64,000 nucleotides of DNA, taken from NCBI RefSeq assembly GCF_000306785.1, contig NC_017955.1, positions 2,232,001 through 2,296,000 of the forward strand, given 5' to 3'. The number at the start of each line of letters is the position of its first letter. Positions within the stretch are counted from its first letter, which is position 1. Below the pieces are notes generated by a model. That model was not told the DNA's origin and made no database searches. It worked only from the letters and a program-made list of their open reading frames with translations. This document shows, piece after piece, positions 1-8,226 of this stretch. Source of the stretch: Modestobacter italicus (GTDB taxonomy: Bacteria > Actinomycetota > Actinomycetes > Mycobacteriales > Geodermatophilaceae). The position numbers and the translations under genes are program-made.

Positions 1-723
1 GTCTGGGGCGACGGCGACCCCGAGGGCGTGCGGCAGCGGGCCGCGGAGGAGATGAAGGCCACCGCCCGGGCCGCCCGCGCGCTGGGCGTCGACGTCGTCG
101 TCGGGTTCACCGGGAGCAAGATCTGGAAGACCGTGGCGATGTTCCCGCCGGTGCCCGACTCGATGATCGAGGACGGCTACGCCGACTTCGCCGCCCGCTG
201 GAACCCGATCCTGGACGTCTTCGACGAGGTCGGGGTCAAGTTCGCGCACGAGGTGCACCCGAGCGAGATCGCCTACGACTACTGGACGACGGTCCGCACC
301 ATGGAGGCGATCGGGCACCGCGAGGCGTTCGGGCTGAACTGGGACCCGTCGCACTTCGTCTGGCAGGACCTGGACCCGGTCTCCTTCATCTGGGACTTCA
401 AGGACCGGATCTACCACGTGGACTGCAAGGACGCGAAGAAGCAGGTGGGCAACGGCCGCAACGGCCGGATGGGCTCCCACCTGCCGTGGGCCGACCCGCG
501 GCGCGGCTGGGACTTCGTCTCCACCGGCCACGGCGACGTCCCGTGGGAGGCGTGCTTCCGGATGCTGAACACCATCGGCTACACCGGGCCGATCTCGGTG
601 GAGTGGGAGGACGCCGGCATGGACCGGCTGGTCGGGGCGCCCGAGGCGCTGGAGTTCGTCCGCCGGCTGGCCTTCGACCCGCCCGCGGCCGCCTTCGACG
701 CCGCCTTCTCCAGCGGCAACTGA
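1..723 (+). CDS. Sugar phosphate isomerase/epimerase, TIM barrel (5' truncated)
   Basis: The open frame enters from the left edge, so the N-terminus is missing; 240 residues are visible. The protein looks like a xylose-isomerase-like TIM barrel (AP_endonuc_2 family). Putative metal ligands appear in the family order: a Glu in HEVHPSE (about residue 84), Asp and His in [10 protein letters not shown], His in YHVDCKDA and a late Glu in SVEWED. Such enzymes isomerise or epimerise sugars, inositols or their phosphates with a divalent metal in the cytoplasm; the substrate cannot be told from this fragment. A long hairpin directly follows the stop codon, so this is probably the last gene of its transcript. 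The GTG at 28 is an internal codon, not a credible start. Confidence 0.85.
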   Translation, partial: VWGDGDPEGVRQRAAEEMKATARAARALGVDVVVGFTGSKIWKTVAMFPPVPDSMIEDGYADFAARWNPILDVFDEVGVKFAHEVHPSEIAYDYWTTVRTMEAIGHREAFGLNWDPSHFVWQDLDPVSFIWDFKDRIYHVDCKDAKKQVGNGRNGRMGSHLPWADPRRGWDFVSTGHGDVPWEACFRMLNTIGYTGPISVEWEDAGMDRLVGAPEALEFVRRLAFDPPAAAFDAAFSSGN

Positions 724-729
724 GCCGGT

Positions 730-763
730 CTCCCCGTCTCCCGCCGAGGCGGGAGATGGGGAG
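730..763 (+). terminator. Intrinsic-type terminator hairpin
   Basis: Arms CTCCCCGTCTCCCGCC (730-745) and GGCGGGAGATGGGGAG (748-763) pair over about 15-16 bp with one G-T wobble (736/757). The hairpin starts 7 nt after the isomerase stop codon. There is no long T-tract, as is common in actinobacteria. Confidence 0.7.
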
Positions 764-836
764 TTCGCCCGATGCCACCGGGAACGGTGGCGGCCACGCT
801 CGTGGGCAGCGAGACCCCGCTGACCAGGAGGAACCG

Positions 837-1661
837 ATGACCGCCACCACCACCGACACCGAGCTCAAGGCACGCCACCGCGCCATGTGGGCCTCCGGGG
901 ACTACCCCCGGATGGTCGAGACCTTCCTGACCCCGCTCGGTCCCCGGCTGGTGGAGGCCTGCGCCGTCTCCGCCGGCGACCGGGTGCTCGACGTCGCCGC
1001 CGGCACCGGGAACGCGTCGCTGCCCGCGGCGGCCCGGGGCGCCCGGGTCACCGCCAGCGACCTCACCCCGCAGCTGCTGGCCGAGGGCCGCCGGCGGGCC
1101 GAGGCGGCCGGGCTGCAGCTGGAGTGGACCGAGGCCGACGCCGAGCACCTGCCGTTCGAGGCGGCGTCCTTCGACGTCGTGATGTCCGCGATCGGCGTCA
1201 TGTTCGCCCCGCACCACCAGGAGGCGGCCGACGAGCTGGTCCGGGTCTGCCGGCCCGGCGGCACGATCGGCCTGCTCTGCTGGACGCCCGAGGGCATGGT
1301 CGGTGCGCTGTTCCGCGCGATGAAGCCCTTCGCGCCGCCGCCTCCGCCCGGCGCCCAGCCGCCGCCGCTGTGGGGCAGCGAGGAGCACCTGCGCGGGCTG
1401 TTCGGCGGCCGGGTCGAGTGGACGACGATGCGCCGGGAGGCGCTGGACATCACCGCGTTCCCGCAGGTGCACGGCTACGCCGAGCACTTCAAGGCCCACT
1501 ACGGTCCGACGATCGCGGCCCGGGCCAACGCGGTGAAGGACGGCCGCGAGGCGGAGTTCGACGCCGCGCTGGACGCCGTGTGCGACGAGTTCGACCACGG
1601 CACGCCGGAGCAGGCCCGGTTCGACAGCGAGTACCTGCTCGCCGTCGGCACCCGGAGCTGA
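837..1661 (+). CDS. Class I SAM-dependent methyltransferase
   Basis: 274 residues. A Rossmann-type methyltransferase fold is clear: motif [14 protein letters not shown] (about residues 47-59), an acidic motif II region ([13 protein letters not shown]), the post-II loop [19 protein letters not shown], and a motif around [13 protein letters not shown]. This resembles the UbiE/Coq5-like Methyltransf_11 group; the acceptor substrate is unknown. The ATG is preceded by AGGAGG at 826-831, five bases upstream, which fixes the start. The gene stands between a terminator hairpin and a LuxR-type regulator 47 bp downstream on the same strand, so co-transcription with the regulator is possible. Family assignment is firm, reaction is not. 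Confidence 0.85.
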   Translation: MTATTTDTELKARHRAMWASGDYPRMVETFLTPLGPRLVEACAVSAGDRVLDVAAGTGNASLPAAARGARVTASDLTPQLLAEGRRRAEAAGLQLEWTEADAEHLPFEAASFDVVMSAIGVMFAPHHQEAADELVRVCRPGGTIGLLCWTPEGMVGALFRAMKPFAPPPPPGAQPPPLWGSEEHLRGLFGGRVEWTTMRREALDITAFPQVHGYAEHFKAHYGPTIAARANAVKDGREAEFDAALDAVCDEFDHGTPEQARFDSEYLLAVGTRS

Positions 1662-1708
1662 CCGCGCCAGGGGTCCTCAGCGCGGCCCCTCCGTGGGAGG
1701 CTCGGCCG

Positions 1709-3364
1709 GTGCAGGGGCCCGAGGGGGCCGCGCAGCTGCGGACCGGCAGGCAGGCGCTCGAGCGGGCGGACTGGGAGTCCGCCCGCTCGGCGTACGCCGC
1801 TGCCCTCGGCGAGGACGGGGACGCCGACGCCCGGGACGGGCTCGCCCAGGCCCAGTGGTTCCTCGGCCGGGTCCCCGAGGCGATCGCGCTGCGCGAGCGG
1901 GCCTTCGCCGACCACGTGCAGGCCGGCCGCTGCGGCGAGGCCGCGCGGGCGGCCGTGTGGGTGGCCCACCAGCACCTGCTCGGCGGCCACGGGTCGGTGG
2001 CCCGCGGCTGGCTGGCCCGGGCCGAGCGGGTCATGGCCGACGTGCCGCTGTGCGCCGGTCACGGCTGGGTGGCCGTCGAGCGCGCCCGGCAGGCGGCGAC
2101 GGTGCGGGACCAGACCGCGGCGGCGTCCCGGGCGCTGGAGGTGGCCCGGGTGACCGGGGACGCCGACCTCGAGGTGCTGGCGATCAGCCTGCTGGGCCGG
2201 GCAGAGGTCCGGGCCGGCCACCGGGAGGCCGGGCTGCGGCTGCTCGAGGAGGCCATGGCGGCGGCGACCGCCGGCCGGGCGCAGGACGTGCACACCCTCG
2301 GCGAGGCCTACTGCAACCTGGTCGTGGGGTGCGCGTCGGCCGGGGAGTGGACCCGGGCGGCCGAGTGGTGCGCGCACGTCGAGGCGTTCGCGCGGGCGTC
2401 GGCGATCACGCCGCTGTTCGGCGCCTGCCGCACGGTCCACGCCGAGCTGCTCATCGCCCACGGCCGGTGGGCCGACGCGGAGCAGGCGCTGCAGGAGGCG
2501 CTGGCCGTGCGCACGCCGCACCTGCCGCAGGTGGGCGCCCCCACGGTCGCCTCGCTGGCCGAGCTGCGGGTCCAGCAGGGGCGGCTGGCCGAGGCGGGGG
2601 AGCTGCTCGCCGGCCGGGAGGAGCACCCGGCGACGCTGCGCGCGCTGGCGCTGCTGCGGCTGGCCGAGGGACGGCCCCGCCCGGCGGCCGCGCTGCTCGA
2701 GCGCGGGCTCCGCGCCGCGCCGGACGACGCGGTGGCGACCGGCGGGCTGCTCTCGCCGCTGGTGCACGCCCGGCTCGCCCTCGCCGACCTGCCGGGCGCC
2801 CGGACCGCGGCCGCCGAGCTCGCCGCGCTGGGCGCGGACACCGGCATCCGGCTGCTCGACGCCCGCGCCCGGCTGGCCGACGCGGCCGTCGAGCTCGCGG
2901 CCGGGCGGCCCCGGGAGGCGGCGGAGCCGGCCCGCCGCGCGCTGCGCGGGTTCACCGGGCTGCAGATGCCGTTCGACGCGGCGGCGGCCCGGCTGGCGCT
3001 GGCCCGGGCGGTGGCCCCCGACGACCGGGACACCGCCCGGGACGAGGCGGCCGCGGCGCTGGCCGCCTTCCGCGACCTCGGCGCCAGCCGGGCGGCCGAC
3101 GCCGCGGCGGCGGTGCTCCGGGAGTGCGGCGACCCGGCGCACCGGCGGGACGCCGGCGAGCTGTCCGCGCGGGAGGAGGAGGTGCTCGCGCTGGTCGCCC
3201 GGGGGCTGTCCAACGCCGGCATCGCCCGGACCCTGGTGATCAGCGAGAAGACCGCCGGGCACCACGTGAGCCACATCCTGGCCAAGCTGGGCGCCCGCAA
3301 CCGCGCCGAGGCCGCCGCCCACGCCGTCCGTCGTCGTCAGCCGGGCGGCCTGCTGCCCGGTTGA
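1709..3364 (+). CDS. LuxR-family transcriptional regulator with TPR-like helical repeats
   Basis: 551 residues. The body (about residues 10-470) is Ala/Arg/Leu-rich helical repeat of TPR type (for example [18 protein letters not shown] near the start). The C-terminus is a LuxR/GerE helix-turn-helix: [20 protein letters not shown], then [20 protein letters not shown] (about residues 485-535). No Walker A motif is visible, so it lacks the ATPase of the MalT/LAL class, and there is no receiver domain. It is therefore probably a DNA-binding regulator driven by protein or ligand contact with the repeat domain. The GTG start is chosen because GGGAGG lies 8 bp upstream (1695-1700); the frame stays open further upstream only as a shadow of the methyltransferase. 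Targets are unknown. Confidence 0.85.
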   Translation: MQGPEGAAQLRTGRQALERADWESARSAYAAALGEDGDADARDGLAQAQWFLGRVPEAIALRERAFADHVQAGRCGEAARAAVWVAHQHLLGGHGSVARGWLARAERVMADVPLCAGHGWVAVERARQAATVRDQTAAASRALEVARVTGDADLEVLAISLLGRAEVRAGHREAGLRLLEEAMAAATAGRAQDVHTLGEAYCNLVVGCASAGEWTRAAEWCAHVEAFARASAITPLFGACRTVHAELLIAHGRWADAEQALQEALAVRTPHLPQVGAPTVASLAELRVQQGRLAEAGELLAGREEHPATLRALALLRLAEGRPRPAAALLERGLRAAPDDAVATGGLLSPLVHARLALADLPGARTAAAELAALGADTGIRLLDARARLADAAVELAAGRPREAAEPARRALRGFTGLQMPFDAAAARLALARAVAPDDRDTARDEAAAALAAFRDLGASRAADAAAAVLRECGDPAHRRDAGELSAREEEVLALVARGLSNAGIARTLVISEKTAGHHVSHILAKLGARNRAEAAAHAVRRRQPGGLLPG

Positions 3365-3370
3365 GGGCGG

Positions 3371-4642
3371 TCAGCCGCCGAGGACGTGCCGCTCCAGCCA
3401 CGCGTTGCCGAAGGCGCGCCGGGGGTCCAGCCGCTGCACCAGGTCGGCGAAGTCGGCGTGCCGGGGGTACCGGGGGGCCAGCGTGCCGGCGTCGGCCAGG
3501 AAGACCTTGCCCCAGTGCGGGCGCGCCCCCAGGGGGAGCAGGGCGGCCTCCAGGTCGACGAGCAGCTCCTCGACCGCGGACTGCGCCTGCACCCAGGTGA
3601 AGTGCAGGGCGACCGAGTCCTGCTCGTGCGCCGTGCTGAGCCAGAGCCGGTCGGCGGCGACGGTGCGGATCTCGCAGGTCTGCAGCAGCGGCCGGATCCG
3701 GTCGGCGAGCGCGCGCAGCGCCTCCAGCGCCGGGACGGCGTGCGCCCGGGGGAGCAGGTACTCGGACTGGATCTCGTCGCCGTTGCTGGGCGTGAAGCCC
3801 ATCCGGAAGTGCGGCAGCCGGTCCGACCACGGCCCGGCGCTGCCCAGCTGCGGCGTGGTCGGGCTCGGGTCGATCCCGGGGATGGGGTGCCGCTCGCCGT
3901 CGGCGGCCACCGCACCGAACAGCTCGCCCTCGGGCGGGGCCGCTGCGTCGGTCCGCGACTTCACCCAGACCATGTCCACGTCGCCGCCGAACAGCGTGAA
4001 GAGGCTGACGCTGTAGCCGCAGGACACGACCTCGTCGAAGTGCTCGAACAGCGCCGTCCACGGCAGGTGGTCGAAGACCTGCTGCCGGACCTCGAACGCC
4101 GGCTCGACGTCGAGGGTGACCCGGGTGACCGCGCCCAGCGCGCCCAGGCCGACGACCATGCCGTCGAAGTCGGCGTCCCCGCGGGCGGCGCGCACCACCT
4201 CGCCGGCGGAGGTGACCAGCTCCAGGGCCGCGACCGCGGTCGCCAGGTTCCCGTTGCCCACGCCGGACCCGTGGGTGGCGGTGGCCACGGCACCGGCCAC
4301 CGAGATGTGCGGGAGCGAGGCGAGGTTGTGCAGTGCCAGACCGTGGGGCTGGAGCGCCGCAGCCACCTCGCCGTAGGTGAGGCCGGCGTCCACGGTCACC
4401 GTCCGCCGGTCGGGGGCGACGACGACGGAGTCCGGGGAGGTCATCGCCTCCAGCGACACCAGCTCGGCCGAGTCGACGATGCCGGTGAAGGAGTGGCGGG
4501 AGCCGAGCACCTTCACCCGCGCCCCGGCGGAGACCACCTCCTGCAGCTGCTCCAGCGACTGCGGGCGGTGCAGCGTCCTCGCCCAGTAGGTGTAGTTGCC
4601 GGCCCAGTTCGTCGTGGACAGCGCCACGGGCACCTCGATCAC
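3371..4642 (-). CDS. aldO: Alditol (xylitol/sorbitol) oxidase
   Basis: 423 residues from the chosen start. It closely resembles Streptomyces AldO, an FAD-dependent oxidase of the VAO family that oxidises the C1 hydroxyl of xylitol, sorbitol or glycerol and makes H2O2. Visible features: TNWAGNYTYWA at the N-terminus; GSRHSF containing His50, the position that carries covalent FAD in AldO; SLPHISVAGAVATATHGSGV in the FAD domain; and the active-site segments CEIRTVAAD and HWGKVF in the C-terminal ALO domain. The GTG start has GAGGGAG 8 nt upstream. An ATG 48 nt upstream at 4690 lies inside the operator palindrome and lacks a Shine-Dalgarno sequence. It is divergent from an ArsR regulator that probably controls it. 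Confidence 0.88.
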   Translation of the reverse strand: MIEVPVALSTTNWAGNYTYWARTLHRPQSLEQLQEVVSAGARVKVLGSRHSFTGIVDSAELVSLEAMTSPDSVVVAPDRRTVTVDAGLTYGEVAAALQPHGLALHNLASLPHISVAGAVATATHGSGVGNGNLATAVAALELVTSAGEVVRAARGDADFDGMVVGLGALGAVTRVTLDVEPAFEVRQQVFDHLPWTALFEHFDEVVSCGYSVSLFTLFGGDVDMVWVKSRTDAAAPPEGELFGAVAADGERHPIPGIDPSPTTPQLGSAGPWSDRLPHFRMGFTPSNGDEIQSEYLLPRAHAVPALEALRALADRIRPLLQTCEIRTVAADRLWLSTAHEQDSVALHFTWVQAQSAVEELLVDLEAALLPLGARPHWGKVFLADAGTLAPRYPRHADFADLVQRLDPRRAFGNAWLERHVLGG

Positions 4643-4687
4643 GCCCCAGTCTCCCTCAGGCCACGTGGAGGGCGGCACGGGGTTGCG

Positions 4688-4709
4688 CATATAAGTCTCA
4701 GCTTATATG
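4688..4709. promoter_or_regulatory. ArsR-type operator overlapping divergent -10 elements
   Basis: A perfect inverted repeat, CATATAAG (4688-4695) and CTTATATG (4702-4709), with a 6-nt spacer. It is an AT-rich island in very GC-rich DNA. TATAAG, a good -10 hexamer, reads out of the site on both strands, so one site can block both aldO and the arsR-type gene. The half-site form suits an ArsR/SmtB winged-helix dimer. Binding is inferred. Confidence 0.7.
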
Positions 4710-4717
4710 GTGAGCAG

Positions 4718-5095
4718 GTGCACGCGTTCGACGTCCTCGGCGACCCGGTCCGGCGCCGCATCCTGGAGCTGCTCGCCGAGGGCGAGCAGCCCGCGGGGCA
4801 GGTCGCGGCCGTGGTGCACGCCGAGTTCGGCATCTCCCAGCCCGCCGCCTCCCAGCACCTCAAGGTGCTGCGGGAGAACGGCTTCGCCCGGGTGCGGGCC
4901 GACGGCGCCCGGCGGCTCTACGCCGTCGACGCGGCCGGGCTCCAGGAGATCGACGCCTGGCTCACCGGCTTCCGCCGGTTCTGGGACCAGCGCCTGGACG
5001 CGCTGGCCACCGAGCTCGCCCGGGGCGCGCGTGCCCGGTCGGGAGCAGCGACCACGGGCACCGTGCCCGCGGCCGACACGGAGGAGGAGACATGA
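4718..5095 (+). CDS. ArsR/SmtB-family transcriptional regulator
   Basis: 125 residues with a winged helix-turn-helix: DPVRRRILELLAEGEQPAGQ, a recognition-helix region ISQPAASQHLKVLRENGFAR, and a wing VRADGARRLYAVD. No metal-binding cysteine box is visible, so it belongs to the non-metal ArsR group often paired with SRPBCC/AHSA1 partners. The GTG start begins 9 bp after the operator palindrome and the protein opens VHAFDVLGDP, typical for the family. Its stop overlaps the next gene's ATG (ATGA), so the two are translationally coupled. Likely autorepressor and controller of the divergent alditol oxidase; the inducer is unknown. Confidence 0.88.
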   Translation: MHAFDVLGDPVRRRILELLAEGEQPAGQVAAVVHAEFGISQPAASQHLKVLRENGFARVRADGARRLYAVDAAGLQEIDAWLTGFRRFWDQRLDALATELARGARARSGAATTGTVPAADTEEET

Positions 5096-5724
5096 GGGAC
5101 CTCATCGACGAGCTGGTGGCAGCTCACCGGGACGTGCAGCGGCGGGGGAGCGGCGATGCCGAGGAGATCGCGGTGGGCGTCCGCCGCCGGTACGACGCGG
5201 CGGTCGCCGACGTCTGGTCCGCCGTCACCGAGCCCGACCGGCTGGCCCGGTGGTTCGCGCCGGTGAGCGGTGACCTCCGGGTGGGTGGGGCCTTCCAGGT
5301 CGAGGGGAACGCCGGCGGCGAGGTGCAGGAGTGCGACCCGCCGCACGGCTTCACGGTCAGCTGGGGTGGTCCGCAGAGCATCGTGCGGCTGCGGTTGACC
5401 CCGGACGGCGCGGCCACCGAGCTGCACCTGGAGCACTCGGTGCCGGTCGCCTTCGCCGGCAGCGGCGCGGGGGCGCTGTACGTGGGCCCCGGCTGGGACG
5501 TCGCCGTCCTCGGGCTGGCGCTGTTCCTGCGCGGCGAGCCGGTCGGCGACCCGGTCGCCTGGGAGGGGACGCGGGAGGTGCAGCGCTACAACGCCGCCTC
5601 GATCGACGCGTGGGTGGCGGCGATCGGCGCGACGGCGACCCCGGACGAGGTCGCCGCCGGCGTGCAGGCGGCCCGGGCGCAGTTCGCGCCCGGGCCGGAG
5701 GTCACCGGACCGGTGCCTGGTTGA
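5092..5724 (+). CDS. SRPBCC (AHSA1/CalC-like) domain protein
   Basis: 210 residues. The helix-grip fold is suggested by VGVRRRYDAAVADVWSAVTE at about residues 24-43, the typical start of AHSA1/polyketide-cyclase-like domains, followed by LARWFAPVSGDLRVGGAF. The family binds hydrophobic ligands; ArsR-adjacent members are widespread in actinobacteria and their role is not settled. The ATG overlaps the stop of the ArsR gene, so this is a two-gene operon. The 3' end overlaps the convergent SDR gene by 23 bp. It may sense or chaperone the ligand to which the ArsR protein responds, but that is inference from position only. Confidence 0.82.
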   Translation: MRDLIDELVAAHRDVQRRGSGDAEEIAVGVRRRYDAAVADVWSAVTEPDRLARWFAPVSGDLRVGGAFQVEGNAGGEVQECDPPHGFTVSWGGPQSIVRLRLTPDGAATELHLEHSVPVAFAGSGAGALYVGPGWDVAVLGLALFLRGEPVGDPVAWEGTREVQRYNAASIDAWVAAIGATATPDEVAAGVQAARAQFAPGPEVTGPVPG

Positions 5725-6556
5725 ACCCGGTCAGCAGCATGTGACCGGCGTCGACCGGGATGGTCACGCCGGTCACCGCGGCGGCCAGGTCGGAGTTGAG
5801 GTAGAGCGCGGTGTCCGCGATGACCTGCGGCGGCATGAACGTCATGCCCTTGAGCGCGTGGAAGTGGTAGCCGCCCTCGATGAGGTCGGCCTCCGTGCCG
5901 CCCTCGTGGCCGGCGAACATGTCCCAGGCGCCCTGGTGGTCGGTCATCGGCGTCTTGATCGCCCCGGGGTTGATCGAGTTGCAGCGCACCCCGTGGGGGG
6001 CCAGCTCGAGGGCGATGTTCTTCATCAGGCCGATGACGCCGTGCTTGGCGGCGACGTAGTGGGCGTAGTTCGCCCCGGGCTCGAGGCCGTTGACCGAGGA
6101 GGTGATCACGATGGACCCGCTCTGCCGCTCGATCATGTGCGGCGCCACCGCCTTCGCCGACTTCCAGACGCCGGTGAGGTTGACCCCGATCATCTCGTCC
6201 CAGGACTGCTCGGACAGCTCCCAGAACGGGCCCTGGGTCCAGATCCCGGCGTTGGCGATGAGGATGTCGATCTTCCCGAACTCGGCGATCCCGCGGCTGA
6301 CCGCCTCGTCGAGCTGGCCCTGGTCGCGGACGTCGGCCGTCACCGCCAGCGCCCGCCGGTCCAGCGCCTCGACCTGGGGCACGGTCTCGGCCAGGTCGTC
6401 GGCCGTGGCCATCGCGTAGGGCACGGTCTCCAGCTGGTCGGCGATGTCGACCAGCACCACGTCGGCGCCCTCGCGCGCTGAGGTCAGCGCGTGCGCACGC
6501 CCCTGCCCCCGGGCACCGCCGGTGATCAGTGCGACCTTGCCGTCGAGCAGTCCCAT
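5702..6556 (-). CDS. Mycofactocin-type short-chain dehydrogenase/reductase
   Basis: 284 residues. Classical SDR features: nucleotide-binding TGGARGQGRAHA near the N-terminus, NAG in IANAGIW, catalytic Ser in VITSSVNG, and Tyr-x-x-x-Lys in YVAAKHG. An insertion rich in Thr/Asp/Leu after strand 2 (VPYAMATADDLAETVPQVEA) is characteristic of the mycofactocin-coupled SDR subfamily, which holds nicotinamide without exchange and passes electrons to mycofactocin. The substrate is probably an alcohol or hydroxy compound but cannot be specified. It lies 34 bp downstream of a paralogue on the same strand, so the two are probably one operon. The ATG has upstream GAGGAGAACGTC, a good Shine-Dalgarno. Confidence 0.87.
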   Translation of the reverse strand: MGLLDGKVALITGGARGQGRAHALTSAREGADVVLVDIADQLETVPYAMATADDLAETVPQVEALDRRALAVTADVRDQGQLDEAVSRGIAEFGKIDILIANAGIWTQGPFWELSEQSWDEMIGVNLTGVWKSAKAVAPHMIERQSGSIVITSSVNGLEPGANYAHYVAAKHGVIGLMKNIALELAPHGVRCNSINPGAIKTPMTDHQGAWDMFAGHEGGTEADLIEGGYHFHALKGMTFMPPQVIADTALYLNSDLAAAVTGVTIPVDAGHMLLTGFNQAPVR

Positions 6557-6590
6557 GACGTTCTCCTCTGCAGTGGTGTGGACGGACGGG

Positions 6591-7418
6591 TCAGAGCTGG
6601 CCGCCGGCGTCGACGACGTGCGTCGTCCCGGTGACGTAGCGGCCCTCGTCGGAGACGAGGTAGAGCACGGCGTTCGAGATGTCGACGGCCTCGATCGCGG
6701 GTACCGGCAGCTTGTTCAGCGTCAGCGCGGCCTCCTCGAAGTCCGCGCGCGTCGGGTTCTCCAGGTCCGGCCGGAACAGCCGGTAGGTCGGCTCGTTGAG
6801 GATCATGTCCGTGGCCACCGTCGTCGGGTGGATCGTGTTGACCCGGATGCTGTGCGGTGCCAGCTCCTTGGCCAGCACCTTGGCGAACATCACGAGCCCG
6901 GCCTTGGCCGCGGAGTAGTGCGCGGTGTTGGGGTTCGCGTAGATCGCCGCGAGCGAGCTGGTGATGACCACCGAGCCGCCCCGGCCCCCGGCGACGACGT
7001 GCGGCACGGCCGCCTTGATCGTCTTCCACTGCCCGGTCAGGTTGACGTCGATCATCGTCGACCAGGTCTCCTCGTCCATCTCCAGCGTGGAGGCGGGGGT
7101 GGAGATGCCGGCGTTGGCCAGCACGATGTCGAGCCTGCCGAGCTGGGCGACGCCGTCGTCGACCGCCGCCTGCAGCGCCGCGAGGTCCCGGACGTCGGCC
7201 TCGGTGGCGATGATCCGCCGATCCAGGGCCTCGACCTGGCGCACCGTCTCGGCCAGGTCCTCGGACGTCGCGGTCGGGTAGGGCACCGTCTCGACCTGCC
7301 GGCAGACGTCGACGGCGATGATGTCGGCGCCCTCCTGTGCCAGCCGGACGGCGTGGCTGCGCCCCTGCCCGCGCGCCGCTCCGGTGATGAACGCGACCTT
7401 GCCCTCGACCCGGCCCAT
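6591..7418 (-). CDS. Mycofactocin-type short-chain dehydrogenase/reductase
   Basis: 275 residues and a paralogue of the downstream SDR. It shows TGAARGQGRSHA, ANAGIST, the catalytic Ser in VITSSLAA, YSAAKAG for Tyr/Lys, and the same subfamily insertion (VPYPTATSEDLAETVRQVEA). Mycofactocin-dependent oxidation of an unidentified alcohol is the likely activity. The ATG is preceded by CTGGGAGGGCTC, a clear Shine-Dalgarno. It is first gene of the minus-strand pair and divergent from a TetR regulator, with two palindromes between them. No mycofactocin biosynthesis gene (mftA-F) lies in the window, so the cofactor must be made elsewhere. Confidence 0.87.
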   Translation of the reverse strand: MGRVEGKVAFITGAARGQGRSHAVRLAQEGADIIAVDVCRQVETVPYPTATSEDLAETVRQVEALDRRIIATEADVRDLAALQAAVDDGVAQLGRLDIVLANAGISTPASTLEMDEETWSTMIDVNLTGQWKTIKAAVPHVVAGGRGGSVVITSSLAAIYANPNTAHYSAAKAGLVMFAKVLAKELAPHSIRVNTIHPTTVATDMILNEPTYRLFRPDLENPTRADFEEAALTLNKLPVPAIEAVDISNAVLYLVSDEGRYVTGTTHVVDAGGQL

Positions 7419-7440
7419 GAGCCCTCCCAGCGGTGTGGTG

Positions 7441-7459
7441 TGACGTGCGTCGCACGTTA
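7441..7459. promoter_or_regulatory. Palindrome between SDR and TetR genes (site 1)
   Basis: ACGTGCG T CGCACGT (7443-7457) is a perfect inverted repeat with a single central base; TGACGTGCG / CGCACGTTA extends it imperfectly to 7441-7459. It sits 22 bp upstream of the SDR start codon. Size and position fit a regulator site for the divergent pair. Confidence 0.45.
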
Positions 7460-7474
7460 TGGCACTCCGTGCCA
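7460..7474. promoter_or_regulatory. Palindrome between SDR and TetR genes (site 2)
   Basis: TGGCAC TCC GTGCCA is a perfect 15-nt inverted repeat directly beside site 1. Adjacent 15-nt palindromes between a TetR-family gene and its divergent target suggest an autoregulated operator. Binding by the neighbouring TetR protein is inferred. Confidence 0.5.
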
Positions 7475-7557
7475 GAAGCGGAAGGGGGCCGGCGGGCGGA
7501 TCTGTGCCGGTGCGGTCGGGCAGGATCGGGGGATGGGGACGGCGGGGGACGGCACCG

Positions 7558-8136
7558 GTGAGCGTGGCGGCCGGCCGGCCCGCCACGACCGCGCACGAGC
7601 TGGCCGCGGTGGCCCAGCGGTTGTTCGTCGCCGGCGGCTTCGAGCAGACCAGCATCGAGGACGTCGCCGCGGCGGCCGGGATCAGCCGGCGCACCTTCTT
7701 CCGCTACTTCGCGACCAAGGCCGACGTGCTGTTCGCCGACTCCCCGGCGGAGCTGGCCCGGCTGCGGGAGTGCCTGGCCGACCCCGCGCCGGGGCTGACC
7801 TACCGGGAGGTGGTGACCCGGTCGGTGACCACGGCGCTGCGGGTGCCGGCCGGGGAGGAGGAGTGGGCGCGGCAGCGGGCGCAGCTGATCCTGACGGTGC
7901 CGGCGCTGCAGGCGCACGCCTCCGTCGTCTTCGCGGCCTGGCGGTCGGCGGCGGCGGACTTCGCGCGGACGCTGCGGGCGGCCGACCCGATGTTCCCGCT
8001 CGCGGTCGGGCACGCGGTCCTGGCGGCGACCCTGGCGGCGCACGAGCACTGGATCTCCGAGCCGGGGGGTGACCTGGCAGACGCGCTCACCGGCATGCTG
8101 CGGCTGCTGCTGCCCCCGGAGCCCACCCTGCGGTGA
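7558..8136 (+). CDS. TetR-family regulator, MftR-like
   Basis: 192 residues. The N-terminal helix-turn-helix reads ELAAVAQRLFVAGGFEQTSI, then EDVAAAAGISRRTFFRYFAT; the RRTFFRYF recognition helix is typical of the MftR (mycofactocin) branch of TetR regulators. The C-terminal ligand domain ends HEHWISEPGGDLADAL. It is divergent from two mycofactocin-type SDR genes, which supports the link. The GTG start is preferred: the conserved domain begins soon after it and GGGGGA lies about 8 nt upstream. An in-frame ATG at 7459 would place the start codon inside the operator palindromes. The inducer is unknown; acyl-CoA binding is reported for related proteins as far as I recall. Confidence 0.84.
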   Translation: MSVAAGRPATTAHELAAVAQRLFVAGGFEQTSIEDVAAAAGISRRTFFRYFATKADVLFADSPAELARLRECLADPAPGLTYREVVTRSVTTALRVPAGEEEWARQRAQLILTVPALQAHASVVFAAWRSAAADFARTLRAADPMFPLAVGHAVLAATLAAHEHWISEPGGDLADALTGMLRLLLPPEPTLR

Positions 8137-8226
8137 GCGCCTGCTCCACGAGCGGTCTGGTTCACTGGTGGTTGAGCGTTTGACGGAACCGTCCGTCGGC
8201 GCCGCTCAGCTCTCCGGGAGGACCCC

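Noticed and set aside
1499-3322. 600-codon minus-strand frame opposite the LuxR-type gene
   Set aside because: Low-complexity antisense shadow; the plus strand has the HTH motif and a Shine-Dalgarno.
3366-3379. GGCGG-TCAG-CCGCC between the LuxR-type and aldO genes
   Set aside because: 5-bp stem only; too weak to list as a terminator, although it fits the stop-codon hairpin pattern.
7459-7558. ATG at 7459 as the TetR start
   Set aside because: Would put the start codon within the operator palindromes and add 33 residues of unlikely sequence.
8182-8193. GACGG-AA-CCGTC repeat before the LLM gene at 8227
   Set aside because: Only 5-bp arms in GC-rich DNA; too short to list as an operator.
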